The notes: a model not told the origin generated them from the sequence alone. DNA of 64,000 nt from Methanobacteriota archaeon (GCA_023411115.1 JAEYPF010000013.1:1-64000); one strand, 5' to 3'. Counted from the first letter of the stretch, positions 18,244 through 27,201 are shown. Numbers and translations are program-made.

Positions 18244-18461
18244 ATTATTTCACCCCCATCTTTATGTAATATTAAGATCGTCATTAGTAATAAATATCTA
18301 ATATTAATAATCTCAATTTAAATCCTGTATAATTATTTTAAAGCATTGATCATTTCGCTTATTGCGGCTAAATATGGCAAATTATGGAATTTAGATTTAA
18401 ATTTTAAAACAGTTAGATGGGAATTTGGAAAAATTAAACAAGATATTATAAATTCAGTAGA

Positions 18462-18755
18462 TTATCGTGCTTTTCCATTCTGACAGTAATATCCAACTGG
18501 TTCTCCTTTATCCAGGTTATTTTCCTTAAAAACATCACATTTGGGGCACTGACACATTCCCTCTGGATTGAAATCTTCACAGGTAGTTTTCCCTGATACG
18601 CAGTATATTCCTGGAACATCTTCTGGATTTGGCATTCCACTCATACCCTGTAACTTATCCAATTTTTCATAAGCACACTTACTTACTGCCTGCACTGGGC
18701 AGCAGGGGCACTGGCATTTTTCTATATTTTCATTATTAAATTCAACATTAACCAT
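18462..18755 (-). CDS. DUF2769 cysteine-rich protein, second copy
   Basis: 97 residues starting MVNVEFNN, matching MANVEFNM of the neighbour. An in-frame GTG nine bases earlier is not used here because it lies inside the GGTGA ribosome binding site. Cysteine clusters: KCQCPCCPVQAVSKC, GIYCVSGKTTCED, CQCPKCDVFK and GYYCQNGKAR. The 14-residue insert present in the first copy is missing. Function unknown. Confidence 0.8.
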   Translation of the reverse strand: MVNVEFNNENIEKCQCPCCPVQAVSKCAYEKLDKLQGMSGMPNPEDVPGIYCVSGKTTCEDFNPEGMCQCPKCDVFKENNLDKGEPVGYYCQNGKAR

Positions 18756-18961
18756 AACTATCACCTTATGTAATAATATTATTTTTATTAGTAATAAAAT
18801 TAATTTAATGATTATTCATTGATCTGGGATTAATTTTTAAATTAAGCTCATAAAAAACTTGAAATAGTATTATAGATGATGTAAATAAGGGTGAATTAAA
18901 TTAATGAGTAATTCAAATATTGAAAACTCAGTTAAATAGTTGATAATATAAGGAGCACAAA

Positions 18962-19570
18962 ATGAAATTTTTAAAACTTGATATCAGTAAACATGACCTT
19001 AATAAAGTTTCTGAATTAATTTATGAAACAGAATTATCTGTATTCAGGCCATTACTTGGTAAAGACAAAAATGAAGCTCTAGAAAATATAAAAAAGCTCA
19101 TAATGGGGAGAGATAACACGTTTAGTTATGAGCACATTCATGTAGTAAGTGACGAAGATGAGACTATACTTGGTATTTTAGTCTCGTTTTGTGGTAGAGA
19201 AACAAGTATTTGGAGTGATTTTAAGGCATATTTTAAAATATTGAATTTTTATAGCTTTTTAAAATATGTAATAAAAGGAACGTTGATAAATGAAACGCTT
19301 ACGGCAAGTGTTGGCAAGTACGATTATTATTTAAGCAATATTGCAGTTGATCCTCAATTTAGAAGTCAGGGAATTGGAACTTATATCCTTGAGAATGCAT
19401 TTAAACTTGCAGAAGAGAAAGGATGCAGAAGGGTAATTCTGGATGTGACTCTGTACAATGTGGGCGCTTCAAGATTGTATGAACGGTTTGGATTCAAAGT
19501 TTATGGTAAAAAAACCCCTAAATTGATTTTTAAGGGTCAAGGGACTTATAATATGGAACATTTTGTTTGA
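18962..19570 (+). CDS. GNAT family N-acetyltransferase
   Basis: 202 residues. The acetyl-CoA motif is DPQFRSQGIGTYILENAFKL, preceded by the beta strand YYLSNIAV and followed by LYNVGASRLYERFGFKVYG. The N-terminal half (SVFRPLLGKDKNEALENIKK) resembles stand-alone archaeal acetyltransferases. Substrate unknown. Single gene, with AAGGAG before the ATG. Confidence 0.88.
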   Translation: MKFLKLDISKHDLNKVSELIYETELSVFRPLLGKDKNEALENIKKLIMGRDNTFSYEHIHVVSDEDETILGILVSFCGRETSIWSDFKAYFKILNFYSFLKYVIKGTLINETLTASVGKYDYYLSNIAVDPQFRSQGIGTYILENAFKLAEEKGCRRVILDVTLYNVGASRLYERFGFKVYGKKTPKLIFKGQGTYNMEHFV

Positions 19571-19745
19571 TACAATCATAATTTTAAATAAAATTAGTCT
19601 TTTATGAAAGATAATCCTGTTAAGTCTATTTAGTATTAAATGGGCATTTATAAATAATTTTTCAACTTTTTTTAATTTGTTTTATATTTTCAGTGATTTT
19701 CTTTGTTTTAGACTAACTGGATCCAATGACCCAAACTATATATAG

Positions 19746-19771
19746 TACCTTGCATTATACAATACCTTGTA
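19746..19771 (+). promoter_or_regulatory. Operator-like repeats in front of the PadR gene
   Basis: Direct repeats TACCTTG at 19746-19752 and 19763-19769 lie immediately downstream of a TATATATA promoter stretch. The second overlaps the inverted repeat TACAA/TTGTA (19758-19762, 19767-19771). The position, between TATA box and start codon, fits autoregulation by the PadR protein encoded at 19788; this is inferred. Confidence 0.5.
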
Positions 19772-19787
19772 AAAGTACAGTGATATT

Positions 19788-20129
19788 ATGAATGCTCAAT
19801 TTAAAAAAGGGGTACTTGAACTTTGTGTTTTAGCCCTTCTTGACAGAAAAGACTGTTATGGTTACGAAATGGTAGATGAAATTTCAAAAAATATTTCTAT
19901 TTCAGAAGGTACTATTTACCCTCTTCTTAAAAGGCTGAAAAAGGAAGGATTACTAATTTCATACCTGAAAGAGTCCCAAGATGGCCCTCCAAGGAAATAT
20001 TACAAACTTACTGACTTGGGAAAGGAAAAAAAGGAAAATTTAGTTGCAGAATGGGGTGAATTTTCTACAGGGGTTAATAATTTACTGTATTCTAAAACTG
20101 AGAATATTACGGAGGCTAAGGATGAATAA
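19788..20129 (+). CDS. PadR family transcriptional regulator
   Basis: 113 residues. Starts with FKKGVLELCVLALLDRKDCY, then GYEMVDEISK, ISEGTIYPLLKRLKKEGLL and GPPRKYYKLTDLGK, the standard PadR winged helix, followed by a short helical dimerisation tail. It overlaps the next gene by 8 bases (translational coupling). PadR plus a DUF1700 membrane protein is a common pairing. Confidence 0.93.
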   Translation: MNAQFKKGVLELCVLALLDRKDCYGYEMVDEISKNISISEGTIYPLLKRLKKEGLLISYLKESQDGPPRKYYKLTDLGKEKKENLVAEWGEFSTGVNNLLYSKTENITEAKDE

Positions 20130-20724
20130 GGAGGAATATCTTAATAAGCTCACTAAACTGGTAAGAAAACTGCCAAAGGATGATAGAGAAGATATAATTT
20201 CAGATTACGAAGAACACTTTAGAATTGGCATAGAAAATGGCAGAACCGAAGAAGAAATTTCAAAAGCGTTAGGAAATCCAGAAATAGTTGCCAGACAAAT
20301 CAGAGCAGAATATATGATCAAAAAGGCAGAAGATAAACCGTCAGCAAGTAGCATACTTGAAGCAGTACTAGCAGTGACAGCACTAGGGATTTTAAATTTG
20401 GTATTTGTAGCTATACCTGCTCTGGGCGTTGGAGCGATCATATTGAGTTTAGTTGTTACAGGATTTGTAGTGATTTTCATGGGAATTTTAACCATACTGT
20501 CACCTATACTACAACCAATTTTTCCACAGTACATTCATTTACCTATACATGCTGGAATTGTAGGTACTTTGATAATGATAGTAGGTGGTATTGGTTTAAT
20601 ATTAGTGGGTACTTTTTTAGTGGTAATCATGACATATGTAGCTAAATGGTTCTACAATATTGCAATTAGATATTTAAAATCAAATTTAAGGAGCATAAAA
20701 GAACGTACAGAGATTTTTAACTAA
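20122..20724 (+). CDS. DUF1700 family membrane protein
   Basis: 200 residues from ATG 20122, which has a GGAGG site inside the end of padR; a longer in-frame reading is not supported. The N-terminal 70 residues are the cytosolic DUF1700/HAAS-like domain (LTKLVRKLPKDDREDIISDY, EISKALGNPEIVARQIRAEY). Three or four hydrophobic helices follow. In related systems the HAAS-type domain partners with PadR regulators. Precise role unknown. Confidence 0.85.
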   Translation: MNKEEYLNKLTKLVRKLPKDDREDIISDYEEHFRIGIENGRTEEEISKALGNPEIVARQIRAEYMIKKAEDKPSASSILEAVLAVTALGILNLVFVAIPALGVGAIILSLVVTGFVVIFMGILTILSPILQPIFPQYIHLPIHAGIVGTLIMIVGGIGLILVGTFLVVIMTYVAKWFYNIAIRYLKSNLRSIKERTEIFN

Positions 20725-20748
20725 ATAAAATTATAAGTTGGGATTTTT

Positions 20749-21057
20749 ATGAATAAATTTCTTTGGGGAATACTGGCAGGCACTAAGGGAGGAATAAATC
20801 GTGCCCGAATTATAGACGAGCTGAGAAGTAGGCCATATAATATCAATCAACTTGCTGAAAAACTTGGACTTGACTATAAAACTGTAAGGCATCATATTGA
20901 AGTTTTAGAAAAAAACGATATGGTTACATCAACTGGAAAAAGGTATGGTGCTTTATATTTCCTTTCAGATAAAATGGAAGAAAATTACGACAGTTTCCTG
21001 AAGATATGGGATGAATTCAGAAGATCTAATAACGAGATTTATGCCCATGTACACTGA
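20749..21057 (+). CDS. Winged-helix transcriptional regulator
   Basis: 102 residues. The DNA-binding core reads NRARIIDELRSRPYNINQLA, then EKLGLDYKTVRHHIEVLEKN, with a wing of GKRYGALYFLS. It is closely related to the regulator at 52454 (shared AGTxGGxNRAxII, RPYNxNQLAE, DYKTxRHHxxVLE). It lies 24 bases after the DUF1700 gene and may belong to that operon. Target unknown; an ABC exporter operon follows after 490 bases. Confidence 0.88.
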   Translation: MNKFLWGILAGTKGGINRARIIDELRSRPYNINQLAEKLGLDYKTVRHHIEVLEKNDMVTSTGKRYGALYFLSDKMEENYDSFLKIWDEFRRSNNEIYAHVH

Positions 21058-21548
21058 TTAGTTCTATGATGATTATTATGGATTAAATGAATTCCATCAT
21101 TACATTTTTTAAAATATATCCTTAGATTTTCATTCTAAAATTTTTATTTAGGCTAATGAGCCAATTATATGCAGCTTTTTAAACGCAAAACCTGTAAGAA
21201 TTTCTATTTTTTAGTTTTTGAACAATATGTCCTTATTTTTAAAATTTGTTTTAACCATGATCTTTGAGATTTGGGTGTAAACTGGAGTGAATTTTGGGGG
21301 AAATTAGTGGGAAAAAAGACCTAATTTTCAGTTAATCTTGGAAAAAATACTTTTAATGGTTCTAATAAGTATATAATTGTACCGTGTGTTATGTGGCATT
21401 ATTTTAGTCGCTTATAATGCCATAAATTCCATAAATAATTGAACTAAATGTTTAAGTAACTAAAAAGCACATGATGTAAATTTTTATAGAAAATAAGCGC
21501 TGAAAATAGGAGATTAATGAGAAAAATAACGTTAATTAGGGGATGAGT
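21058..21548. other. 491-base intergenic region upstream of the FtsX/ATPase operon
   Basis: No ORF of note. TATATAA at 21370-21376 is a likely promoter. A 9-bp perfect inverted repeat, TGGCATTAT (21394-21402) and ATAATGCCA (21414-21422) with an 11-base spacer, sits where transcription would begin. It could be an operator or an mRNA leader hairpin. From the expected start point the leader of the operon would be about 145 bases. Nothing else stands out. Confidence 0.5.
21394..21422 (+). promoter_or_regulatory. 9-bp inverted repeat at the transcription start of the exporter operon
   Basis: Perfect arms TGGCATTAT/ATAATGCCA, spacer 11 bases, starting 18 bases downstream of a TATATAA element. The location is typical of a repressor site in archaeal promoters. 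The winged-helix protein at 20749 or the PadR protein at 19788 would be candidate binders; this is inference from proximity. Confidence 0.55.
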
Positions 21549-22655
21549 ATGTCATTTTTTGGATTAGTATTAAAAAATCCCTTCAGGAACAGAACTAGAA
21601 TGGTTTTATCAGTAATCGGTATAGCCATTGGGATAGCTACCATAGTAGCACTTGGAATGGTAACTGAAGGTCTTAAAGTAAGTCTTGAAGAACAATTAAA
21701 GGCAGGAGGCGCTGATTTTGTGGTCATGAAAAACACGAGTTCAGGATCAGCATCACAAACCATTAAACAAAATCGCGTAGATGAAATTGCTAAAATGAAT
21801 GGAATTAAACAGGCAGCAGGTATTTTAACAAGCAGTCGTCAGGTAGGAAGTACTCAGCTGGGGCTGGTGGGCTTAAATCAAAAAGATTTGAATATGGCAG
21901 GGGCCAAAATCACCCAGGGTAATCCTTATTCTGACAATAAAAACGAGATAATTCTTGGTAAACTTGCCTCAGAGAAATTAAAAAAGAAGGTAGGAGACAC
22001 TATAACTCTAAATAACACGAAATATACTATAACTGGAATATTTGAAACGGGAAATAAAGAAATAGATACATCGGCCATTCTTCCACTGGCAAAATTACAG
22101 GAAATGGATGAAAATGAAGGTAAAGTACATTTCATCTATGTTAAAATCAACAACGGCGCTGATTTAAATGCAGCCGCTAAAGAAGTAGAAAAAGCGTATC
22201 CTGGCGAATTAACCACCATTGCATCACTTGAAGACTTCCAAAGGGCAAATGGTGGGCTAAATATGGTAGAAACAGCATCAATGGCCATTTCTCTTTTAGC
22301 AATTGTTATCGGAGGCATAGGTATCATAAACACCATGATAATGTCTGTATTTGAGAGAACAAGGGAAATAGGTGTTTTAAAAGCTGTAGGATGGAAAGGT
22401 AGAAGGATACTGGGAATGATTTTAGGTGAATCAATAGTATTGACTTTCCTTGCAGGAATTGTAGGGATAATTCTTGGAATAGTGGGTATTGAAGCGATTG
22501 TGAGATTTACAGACACGGCAATGGTTTTAACATTCACACCATCTCTTGCATTAAAAGCACTTGGAATTGCAGTTATTGTAGGAATAATTGGGGGAATATA
22601 TCCTGCTTACAGGGCCAGTAAATTACCACCAACGGAGGCACTTCGCTATGAATAG
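21549..22655 (+). CDS. FtsX/MacB-type ABC permease
   Basis: 368 residues. Start chosen at ATG 21549, which has AGGGG six bases upstream; the ATG at 21543 abuts that site. MSFFGLVLKNPFRNRTRM is followed by a first membrane helix, a large extracytoplasmic MacB core domain, and three C-terminal helices with INTMIMSVFERTREIGVLKA, the coupling motif. Ends with YPAYRASKLPPTEALRYE, typical of the family. First gene of a four-gene coupled operon (permease-ATPase-permease-ATPase). Likely exports or handles peptides, lipids or drugs; substrate unknown. Confidence 0.9.
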   Translation: MSFFGLVLKNPFRNRTRMVLSVIGIAIGIATIVALGMVTEGLKVSLEEQLKAGGADFVVMKNTSSGSASQTIKQNRVDEIAKMNGIKQAAGILTSSRQVGSTQLGLVGLNQKDLNMAGAKITQGNPYSDNKNEIILGKLASEKLKKKVGDTITLNNTKYTITGIFETGNKEIDTSAILPLAKLQEMDENEGKVHFIYVKINNGADLNAAAKEVEKAYPGELTTIASLEDFQRANGGLNMVETASMAISLLAIVIGGIGIINTMIMSVFERTREIGVLKAVGWKGRRILGMILGESIVLTFLAGIVGIILGIVGIEAIVRFTDTAMVLTFTPSLALKALGIAVIVGIIGGIYPAYRASKLPPTEALRYE

Positions 22656-23385
22656 TTTAAAAGATGTAATGTCAAAAGAAATGGAATCAAAATGCTTAAT
22701 AGGCCAATATGGGGGAGCAGAAAACATCATTGAGATAAAAAATGTTAAAAAGAGCTATGAAAATGGAAAAATAAAGGCTTTAGATGGAGTTAACCTGGAA
22801 ATAAAAAGAGGAGAATTTGTTTCCATTATTGGACCATCTGGTTCTGGGAAATCAACTCTTCTAAATATGCTTGGAGCGTTAGACCTGCCCGATGAAGGAG
22901 AAATCGATGTTGCAGGATACAATCTTACTAAAACAAAAAATTTGAACCATTTTCGCTCCAAAGAGATTGGTTTCATCTTCCAATTGCATAATCTAATACC
23001 TAACTTAACAGTCCTGGAGAATGTAGAGATCCCAATGTACGAGTATCGTGTATCATCCAGTAAAAGATTTATGAGGGCATTAGAACTTTTAGATTATGTG
23101 GGATTACAAGAAAAGGCTAATAGAAAACCAACTCAACTTTCGGGTGGAGAAAGGCAAAGGGTGGCAATTGCACGTGCCCTGGCCAATAAACCATCCATAA
23201 TTCTTGCTGACGAGCCAACAGGATCTTTAGATTCTAAGACTGGGAAGATGATCCTTCAAAGACTGAAGGATATCCACGAAATGGAGAATGTGACACTCAT
23301 TATAGTTACCCATGACATGAATGTCGCATCTATGGCTGAAAGAACTATTGAGGTTCTGGATGGAAAAATACAGACATATAGGTGA
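22648..23385 (+). CDS. ABC ATPase, MacB/LolD type
   Basis: 245 residues from ATG 22648, overlapping the permease stop by 8 bases with GGAGG inside the upstream gene. Walker A IGPSGSGKSTLLNMLG, LDLPDEGEIDVAG, signature LSGGERQRVAIARAL, Walker B IILADEPTGSLDS and H-loop IIVTHDMN are intact. The N-terminal 25 residues precede the usual start of the fold. Partner of the permease at 21549. Confidence 0.93.
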   Translation: MNSLKDVMSKEMESKCLIGQYGGAENIIEIKNVKKSYENGKIKALDGVNLEIKRGEFVSIIGPSGSGKSTLLNMLGALDLPDEGEIDVAGYNLTKTKNLNHFRSKEIGFIFQLHNLIPNLTVLENVEIPMYEYRVSSSKRFMRALELLDYVGLQEKANRKPTQLSGGERQRVAIARALANKPSIILADEPTGSLDSKTGKMILQRLKDIHEMENVTLIIVTHDMNVASMAERTIEVLDGKIQTYR

Positions 23386-23389
23386 GAAA

Positions 23390-24442
23390 ATGAATCTTTA
23401 TAAATTGGCATTTAGCAATATTAGCAGAAGAAAGCTTAGAAGCGCCCTGACTATGCTTGGTATAATAATTGGTGCCGCCACTATTATGGCACTGGTAGGG
23501 ACAACCACGGGGTTGACTTCGGCGGTTAAAGACGAGACAAACGCGTATATGTATGATGTGATGATATCACCTGCATCTAGCAGCGGATATTCCTTAATGG
23601 ATTCTCAAACTGTTTCGAAAGTAAGGGGCATGCCCAAGCTGTTTGATTTTAGAGAAGTAACCTTTTTTTCCGACACTATAAATGGAAATAAGATGTTTTT
23701 CGAGGGAACCAATGACTGGAAGCAGCTTAAAATAAAAAGTGGAACGCAGGGAGTAGTAATCAATCAGGTTGCAGCTGATAAATTGGGCTTTGGTATAGGC
23801 AGCAAAATAAAAATTAAAAATCAGGAATTAACTGTCACAGGGATAACTAACGAAGGACAGGCGCCTTATGCATATATAAATCAGGATACTGCAAAACAAC
23901 TGGCTGGCGATAAAGTAAGCGCTATTTATGCCAGAACAAATGGGGATCCCAAAACTGCTGCAGATGAAGTAAAAAAACAGATAGATAGTATTTCGGTTGA
24001 GACTAAATCAGAAAAGGTTGCTCATGTTCAGGAGATGACAGGTCAGGCACTGCTCTTTATAGGAATAATCGCCAGTATTGCTCTCCTTGTGGGGGTTATA
24101 AGTGTGATAAACACCATGTTAATTAGTGTTATGGAAAGAACAAGGGAATTGGGAGTACTGAAAGCCATAGGATTTACAAACTGGGAAATAAAAGGGAGTA
24201 TACTCTTTGAATCTGGTATCTTAGGATTTACAGGGGCAGTTATAGGAATTATCTGGGGTATTGTAGCCATTATAGTAATTGCAAACATGTTAAATCTCTC
24301 AGAGTACATTCCCGGAATGCTGCCTTTATGGTTAATTGTAGGTGTGATTGCAGGAGCTACAATTTTAAGTATCCTTGCTGGTCTGTATCCGGCAATGCGT
24401 GCTTCAAAACTGAATGTTGTGGAGGCCCTTAGATATGAATAA
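23390..24442 (+). CDS. FtsX/MacB-type ABC permease, second of the operon
   Basis: 350 residues from ATG 23390, preceded by GGTGA that includes the upstream stop. Same architecture as the first permease: MNLYKLAFSNISRRKLRSAL, one helix, an extracytoplasmic domain, and INTMLISVMERTRELGVLKA with three C-terminal helices, ending YPAMRASKLNVVEALRYE. The extracytoplasmic domains of the two permeases are clearly different, so they probably form a heterodimer or two transporters with related roles. Confidence 0.9.
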   Translation: MNLYKLAFSNISRRKLRSALTMLGIIIGAATIMALVGTTTGLTSAVKDETNAYMYDVMISPASSSGYSLMDSQTVSKVRGMPKLFDFREVTFFSDTINGNKMFFEGTNDWKQLKIKSGTQGVVINQVAADKLGFGIGSKIKIKNQELTVTGITNEGQAPYAYINQDTAKQLAGDKVSAIYARTNGDPKTAADEVKKQIDSISVETKSEKVAHVQEMTGQALLFIGIIASIALLVGVISVINTMLISVMERTRELGVLKAIGFTNWEIKGSILFESGILGFTGAVIGIIWGIVAIIVIANMLNLSEYIPGMLPLWLIVGVIAGATILSILAGLYPAMRASKLNVVEALRYE

Positions 24443-25103
24443 TAATATACTTGAATTTAAAGACGTTTGGAAAACATACAAGATGGGAGAAGAACATATA
24501 AATGCTCTATCTGGCTTAAACATGGTTTTAAAGGACGGTTCATTTACAGCAGTTATGGGACCATCTGGATCTGGAAAATCCACATTTTTACACGTGGCTG
24601 GGATACTGGATATGCCTACTAAAGGTATATTCAAGATAAATGGAAAAGAAACCAGCAAATTGTCTGTAAAAGAGCAAGCACTGCTTCGAAGGAATGAAAT
24701 TGGATTTATATTCCAGAGATTTAACCTCATACCACGTCTTTCTGCCCTGGAAAACATTATGCTGCCAATGATTAAAGAAGATCCCCAGAAGGCCAGAGAA
24801 ATTTTGGATAAGATGGGGTTAAATGGAAAGCATGACAAACGGCCCGGACAGCTTTCAGGTGGAGAACAACAGCGTGTTGCGATAGCTCGGGCACTTATAA
24901 ATGATCCATCTATTATACTTGCTGACGAACCAACAGGAGAACTTGATACCAAAAATGCAGATTCGATAATGAAGGTGCTTCAAGATTTGAATAGGGAGGA
25001 AGGGGTGAGTATTGTCATGGTTACCCATAACCCAGTAGCTGCAGATTTTGCAGATGAAGTTCTCCACATGAGTGATGGTAACTTCGTTAATGGAAGCAAA
25101 TAG
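24435..25103 (+). CDS. ABC ATPase, MacB/LolD type, second of the operon
   Basis: 222 residues from ATG 24435, overlapping the permease stop by 8 bases. Walker A MGPSGSGKSTFLHVAGILD, signature LSGGEQQRVAIARALI, Walker B IILADEPTGELDT and H-loop IVMVTHNPVAADFAD. The ATPase closes the operon 21549-25103. A structured intergenic element follows 10 bases after its stop. Confidence 0.93.
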   Translation: MNNNILEFKDVWKTYKMGEEHINALSGLNMVLKDGSFTAVMGPSGSGKSTFLHVAGILDMPTKGIFKINGKETSKLSVKEQALLRRNEIGFIFQRFNLIPRLSALENIMLPMIKEDPQKAREILDKMGLNGKHDKRPGQLSGGEQQRVAIARALINDPSIILADEPTGELDTKNADSIMKVLQDLNREEGVSIVMVTHNPVAADFADEVLHMSDGNFVNGSK

Positions 25104-25112
25104 TGTATGAAA

Positions 25113-25223
25113 GTTTATACTTGCGGGAGGGTGGGTAAAAACTGTTTGTTCTTTTTAGAGAATCAGAGCCGCCTCCTAATTGATATTTAATATCCTCATG
25201 ATTCTCTAGGTACAAGTATAAAC
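25113..25223. ncRNA. Candidate structured RNA or bidirectional terminator element
   Basis: 111 bases bounded by an 11-bp perfect inverted repeat, GTTTATACTTG (25113-25123) and CAAGTATAAAC (25213-25223). Inside is a 10-bp perfect stem TAGAGAATCA/TGATTCTCTA (25156-25165, 25199-25208), which holds GATAT/ATATC (25182-25186, 25190-25194) with a 3-base loop. The GC-rich strand GCGGGAGGGTGGG can pair its GGAGG with CCTCC at 25172-25176. It lies between convergent genes (ABC ATPase and leuD). The nested helices suggest a folded RNA; strand and function are not known. Confidence 0.5.
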
Positions 25224-25325
25224 ACCATTTTTAATGGTATAAAATCAATAAAAAGAAAATGTAACTGTTGCTGCACATGATTCATCGATATAAAACAAGC
25301 TTAGGCAGCTATAACAGTTATAATG

Positions 25326-25820
25326 TTATTTATCTTTAGCAAGCTCTTCTTTCAAGTGAGGAATGAGGCCTCCCTTGTTTAAGATATTGAGCATGAATTC
25401 AGGTAATCCTTTAATTTCAAATTCTTCACCAGTGGTTAGATTCTTTAAAATTCCGTTTTTCATGTCAATTTCAAGTTCATCTCCTTCTGAAACATGTTTG
25501 GAAATATTTTTAATTTCTATTAGTGGAAGACCTACATTTATGGAATTCCTATAGAATATTCTTGCGAATGATTCTGCAACAACTGCAGAGATTCCTGCGC
25601 CTTTAATAGCAATGGGGGCGTGTTCTCTTGATGAGCCGCAGCCGAAATTACTGCCTCCTACTATTATATCTCCTTTATTTACTTTTTTTGAAAATTCAGG
25701 GTCTGAACCTTCCATAACATGCTCCGCAAGATCTTTTTCATCCCTTAGGACAAGGTATCTTCCAGGGAGAATTAGATCAGTGTCAATGTCGTTTCCAAAT
25801 TTCCATGCTTTTCCTTTCAT
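25326..25820 (-). CDS. leuD: 3-isopropylmalate dehydratase small subunit
   Basis: 164 residues from ATG 25820 (GGAG eight bases upstream; an in-frame GTG nine bases earlier overlaps that site). The small swivelling subunit of the aconitase-like isomerase: KFGNDIDTDLILPGRYLVL, GGSNFGCGSSREHAPIAIKG, IFYRNSINVGLPLI. The loop after PGR reads YLVL. In Methanocaldococcus the homoaconitase small subunit has YLRT and the isopropylmalate enzyme YLVY, so leucine synthesis is favoured over homoaconitase. It follows leuC by 12 bases. Confidence 0.88.
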   Translation of the reverse strand: MKGKAWKFGNDIDTDLILPGRYLVLRDEKDLAEHVMEGSDPEFSKKVNKGDIIVGGSNFGCGSSREHAPIAIKGAGISAVVAESFARIFYRNSINVGLPLIEIKNISKHVSEGDELEIDMKNGILKNLTTGEEFEIKGLPEFMLNILNKGGLIPHLKEELAKDK

Positions 25821-25832
25821 ACGAAACACTCC

Positions 25833-27092
25833 TTATTTTATATTTCTTGGGTCTTCGATTTTTCCGGCGATTGCAGATGCTGCTGCTACTGCTGCCGAGC
25901 TTAAGTAAACTTCACCTTCACTGCTGCCCTGTCTTCCTTTAAAGTTTCTGTTTGAAGTGGAAAGGCTGACTTCACCAGGCCCAATAAGCCCTACGTGGCC
26001 TCCAAGGCATGGTCCACAGCAAGGGTTACATACTAACGCTCCAGCGTCTACAAAGGTATTCATTAAGCCTTCATTCAGAGCTTTAGTGTAAACTTCGCGT
26101 GAAGCTGGTATTACAAGCATCCTTATGCTATCTGAAACTTTATTTCCTTTTAGTATTTTTGCAGCGTCCCTAAGGTCTTGAATTCGTCCATTTGTGCATG
26201 ATCCAAGGAAAACCTGATCGATAGGGGTCCCTTCAACTTCTGAAACACCGTGAACATTATCAACATTATGAGGACATGCAATTTGAGGCTCAAGATCACT
26301 GACATCGATATGCATAGTTTCAAGGGATGCTGCATCCTCATCTCCTTTAATTATTTCATAAGGCTTGTTAGAGCGGTTTTTAAGGTAATTTATTGTTTTC
26401 TGGTCTGGTTCTACGAGCCCTGTTTTACCACCCATTTCAATAGCCATGTTGCATAACACCATTCTATCAGAAACAGACATATCTCTTGTTGTTTCTCCTG
26501 CAAACTCACATGCTTTGTACGTTGCACCGTCAGCACCAATTTGGCCGATAATATTAAGCACAACATCTTTAGCATAAGTATAATCTGGTAGTGTACCTTC
26601 TATATTGAATTTAATGGTTTCAGGTACCTTAAACCATAGTTTTCCTGTTGCAAAAACCATTGACATATCTGTTGAACCAATACCTGTTGAGAAAGCACCT
26701 AAAGCGCCATGAGTACATGTATGGGAGTCAGTTCCAACAATTACTTCTCCAGGAACTACATGCCCTTTTTCAGGTAGGACCTGATGACATACTCCTTCCC
26801 TAACATCATAAAAGTTAGTTATTTCCTGTTCTTTAACGAACTGTCGCATTATTTTGTGATTCATCGCCGCATCAAGTGAATCTGCAGGCACCTGGTGGTC
26901 AAAAAGAATCACAATTTTCTCTGGATCCCAGACCTTAGGAACCGCAATTTTCTCAAAAGCTTCCACAGATAGTGGTCCTGTAAGATCATGGGTCATTGCA
27001 ACATCAATATTTGCCATGACTATTTCGCCGGCCTCAGCTTCTTTTTTACCTGAGGCTTTCGCGAGTATTTTCTCCGCCATTGTCATAGACAT
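25833..27092 (-). CDS. leuC: 3-isopropylmalate dehydratase large subunit
   Basis: 419 residues, the length of the archaeal-type LeuC/HacA family. It binds the catalytic 4Fe-4S cluster through Cys residues in FLGSCTNGRIQDL and VCNPCCGPCLGG. Other motifs: VGTDSHTCTHGALGAFSTGI and SNRNFKGRQGS. Converts 2-isopropylmalate to 3-isopropylmalate with LeuD in leucine synthesis; homoaconitase is the alternative (coenzyme B pathway). ATG preceded by GGAGG. Its promoter region carries a copy of the operator-like site found at the marR gene upstream. Confidence 0.9.
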   Translation of the reverse strand: MSMTMAEKILAKASGKKEAEAGEIVMANIDVAMTHDLTGPLSVEAFEKIAVPKVWDPEKIVILFDHQVPADSLDAAMNHKIMRQFVKEQEITNFYDVREGVCHQVLPEKGHVVPGEVIVGTDSHTCTHGALGAFSTGIGSTDMSMVFATGKLWFKVPETIKFNIEGTLPDYTYAKDVVLNIIGQIGADGATYKACEFAGETTRDMSVSDRMVLCNMAIEMGGKTGLVEPDQKTINYLKNRSNKPYEIIKGDEDAASLETMHIDVSDLEPQIACPHNVDNVHGVSEVEGTPIDQVFLGSCTNGRIQDLRDAAKILKGNKVSDSIRMLVIPASREVYTKALNEGLMNTFVDAGALVCNPCCGPCLGGHVGLIGPGEVSLSTSNRNFKGRQGSSEGEVYLSSAAVAAASAIAGKIEDPRNIK

Positions 27093-27164
27093 AAATATTC
27101 CTCCTTTATTGTAAAATCTCCATATTTTTTTGAAATTAAATTCGAATTTTTTATTTTTCTTATA

Positions 27165-27188
27165 ATTAGTTTTTTTAAACTAACTATA
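27165..27188 (-). promoter_or_regulatory. MarR-type operator candidate in the leuC promoter region
   Basis: On the minus strand this reads ATAGTTAGTT, seven bases, then ACTAAT. The same ATAGTTAGTT-N7-ACTA pattern at the same spacing occurs before marR (27650-27674). The arms TAGTT/AACTA are inverted repeats. It lies 73 bases upstream of leuC and 14 bases after the marR stop codon. Confidence 0.6.
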
Positions 27189-27201
27189 CTCCTGAAAAAA
27201 A

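Noticed and set aside
25326..27092. leuC/leuD as homoaconitase (coenzyme B pathway)
   Set aside because: The small-subunit loop reads YLVL, closer to the isopropylmalate type YLVY than to YLRT of homoaconitase. The assignment is not absolute.
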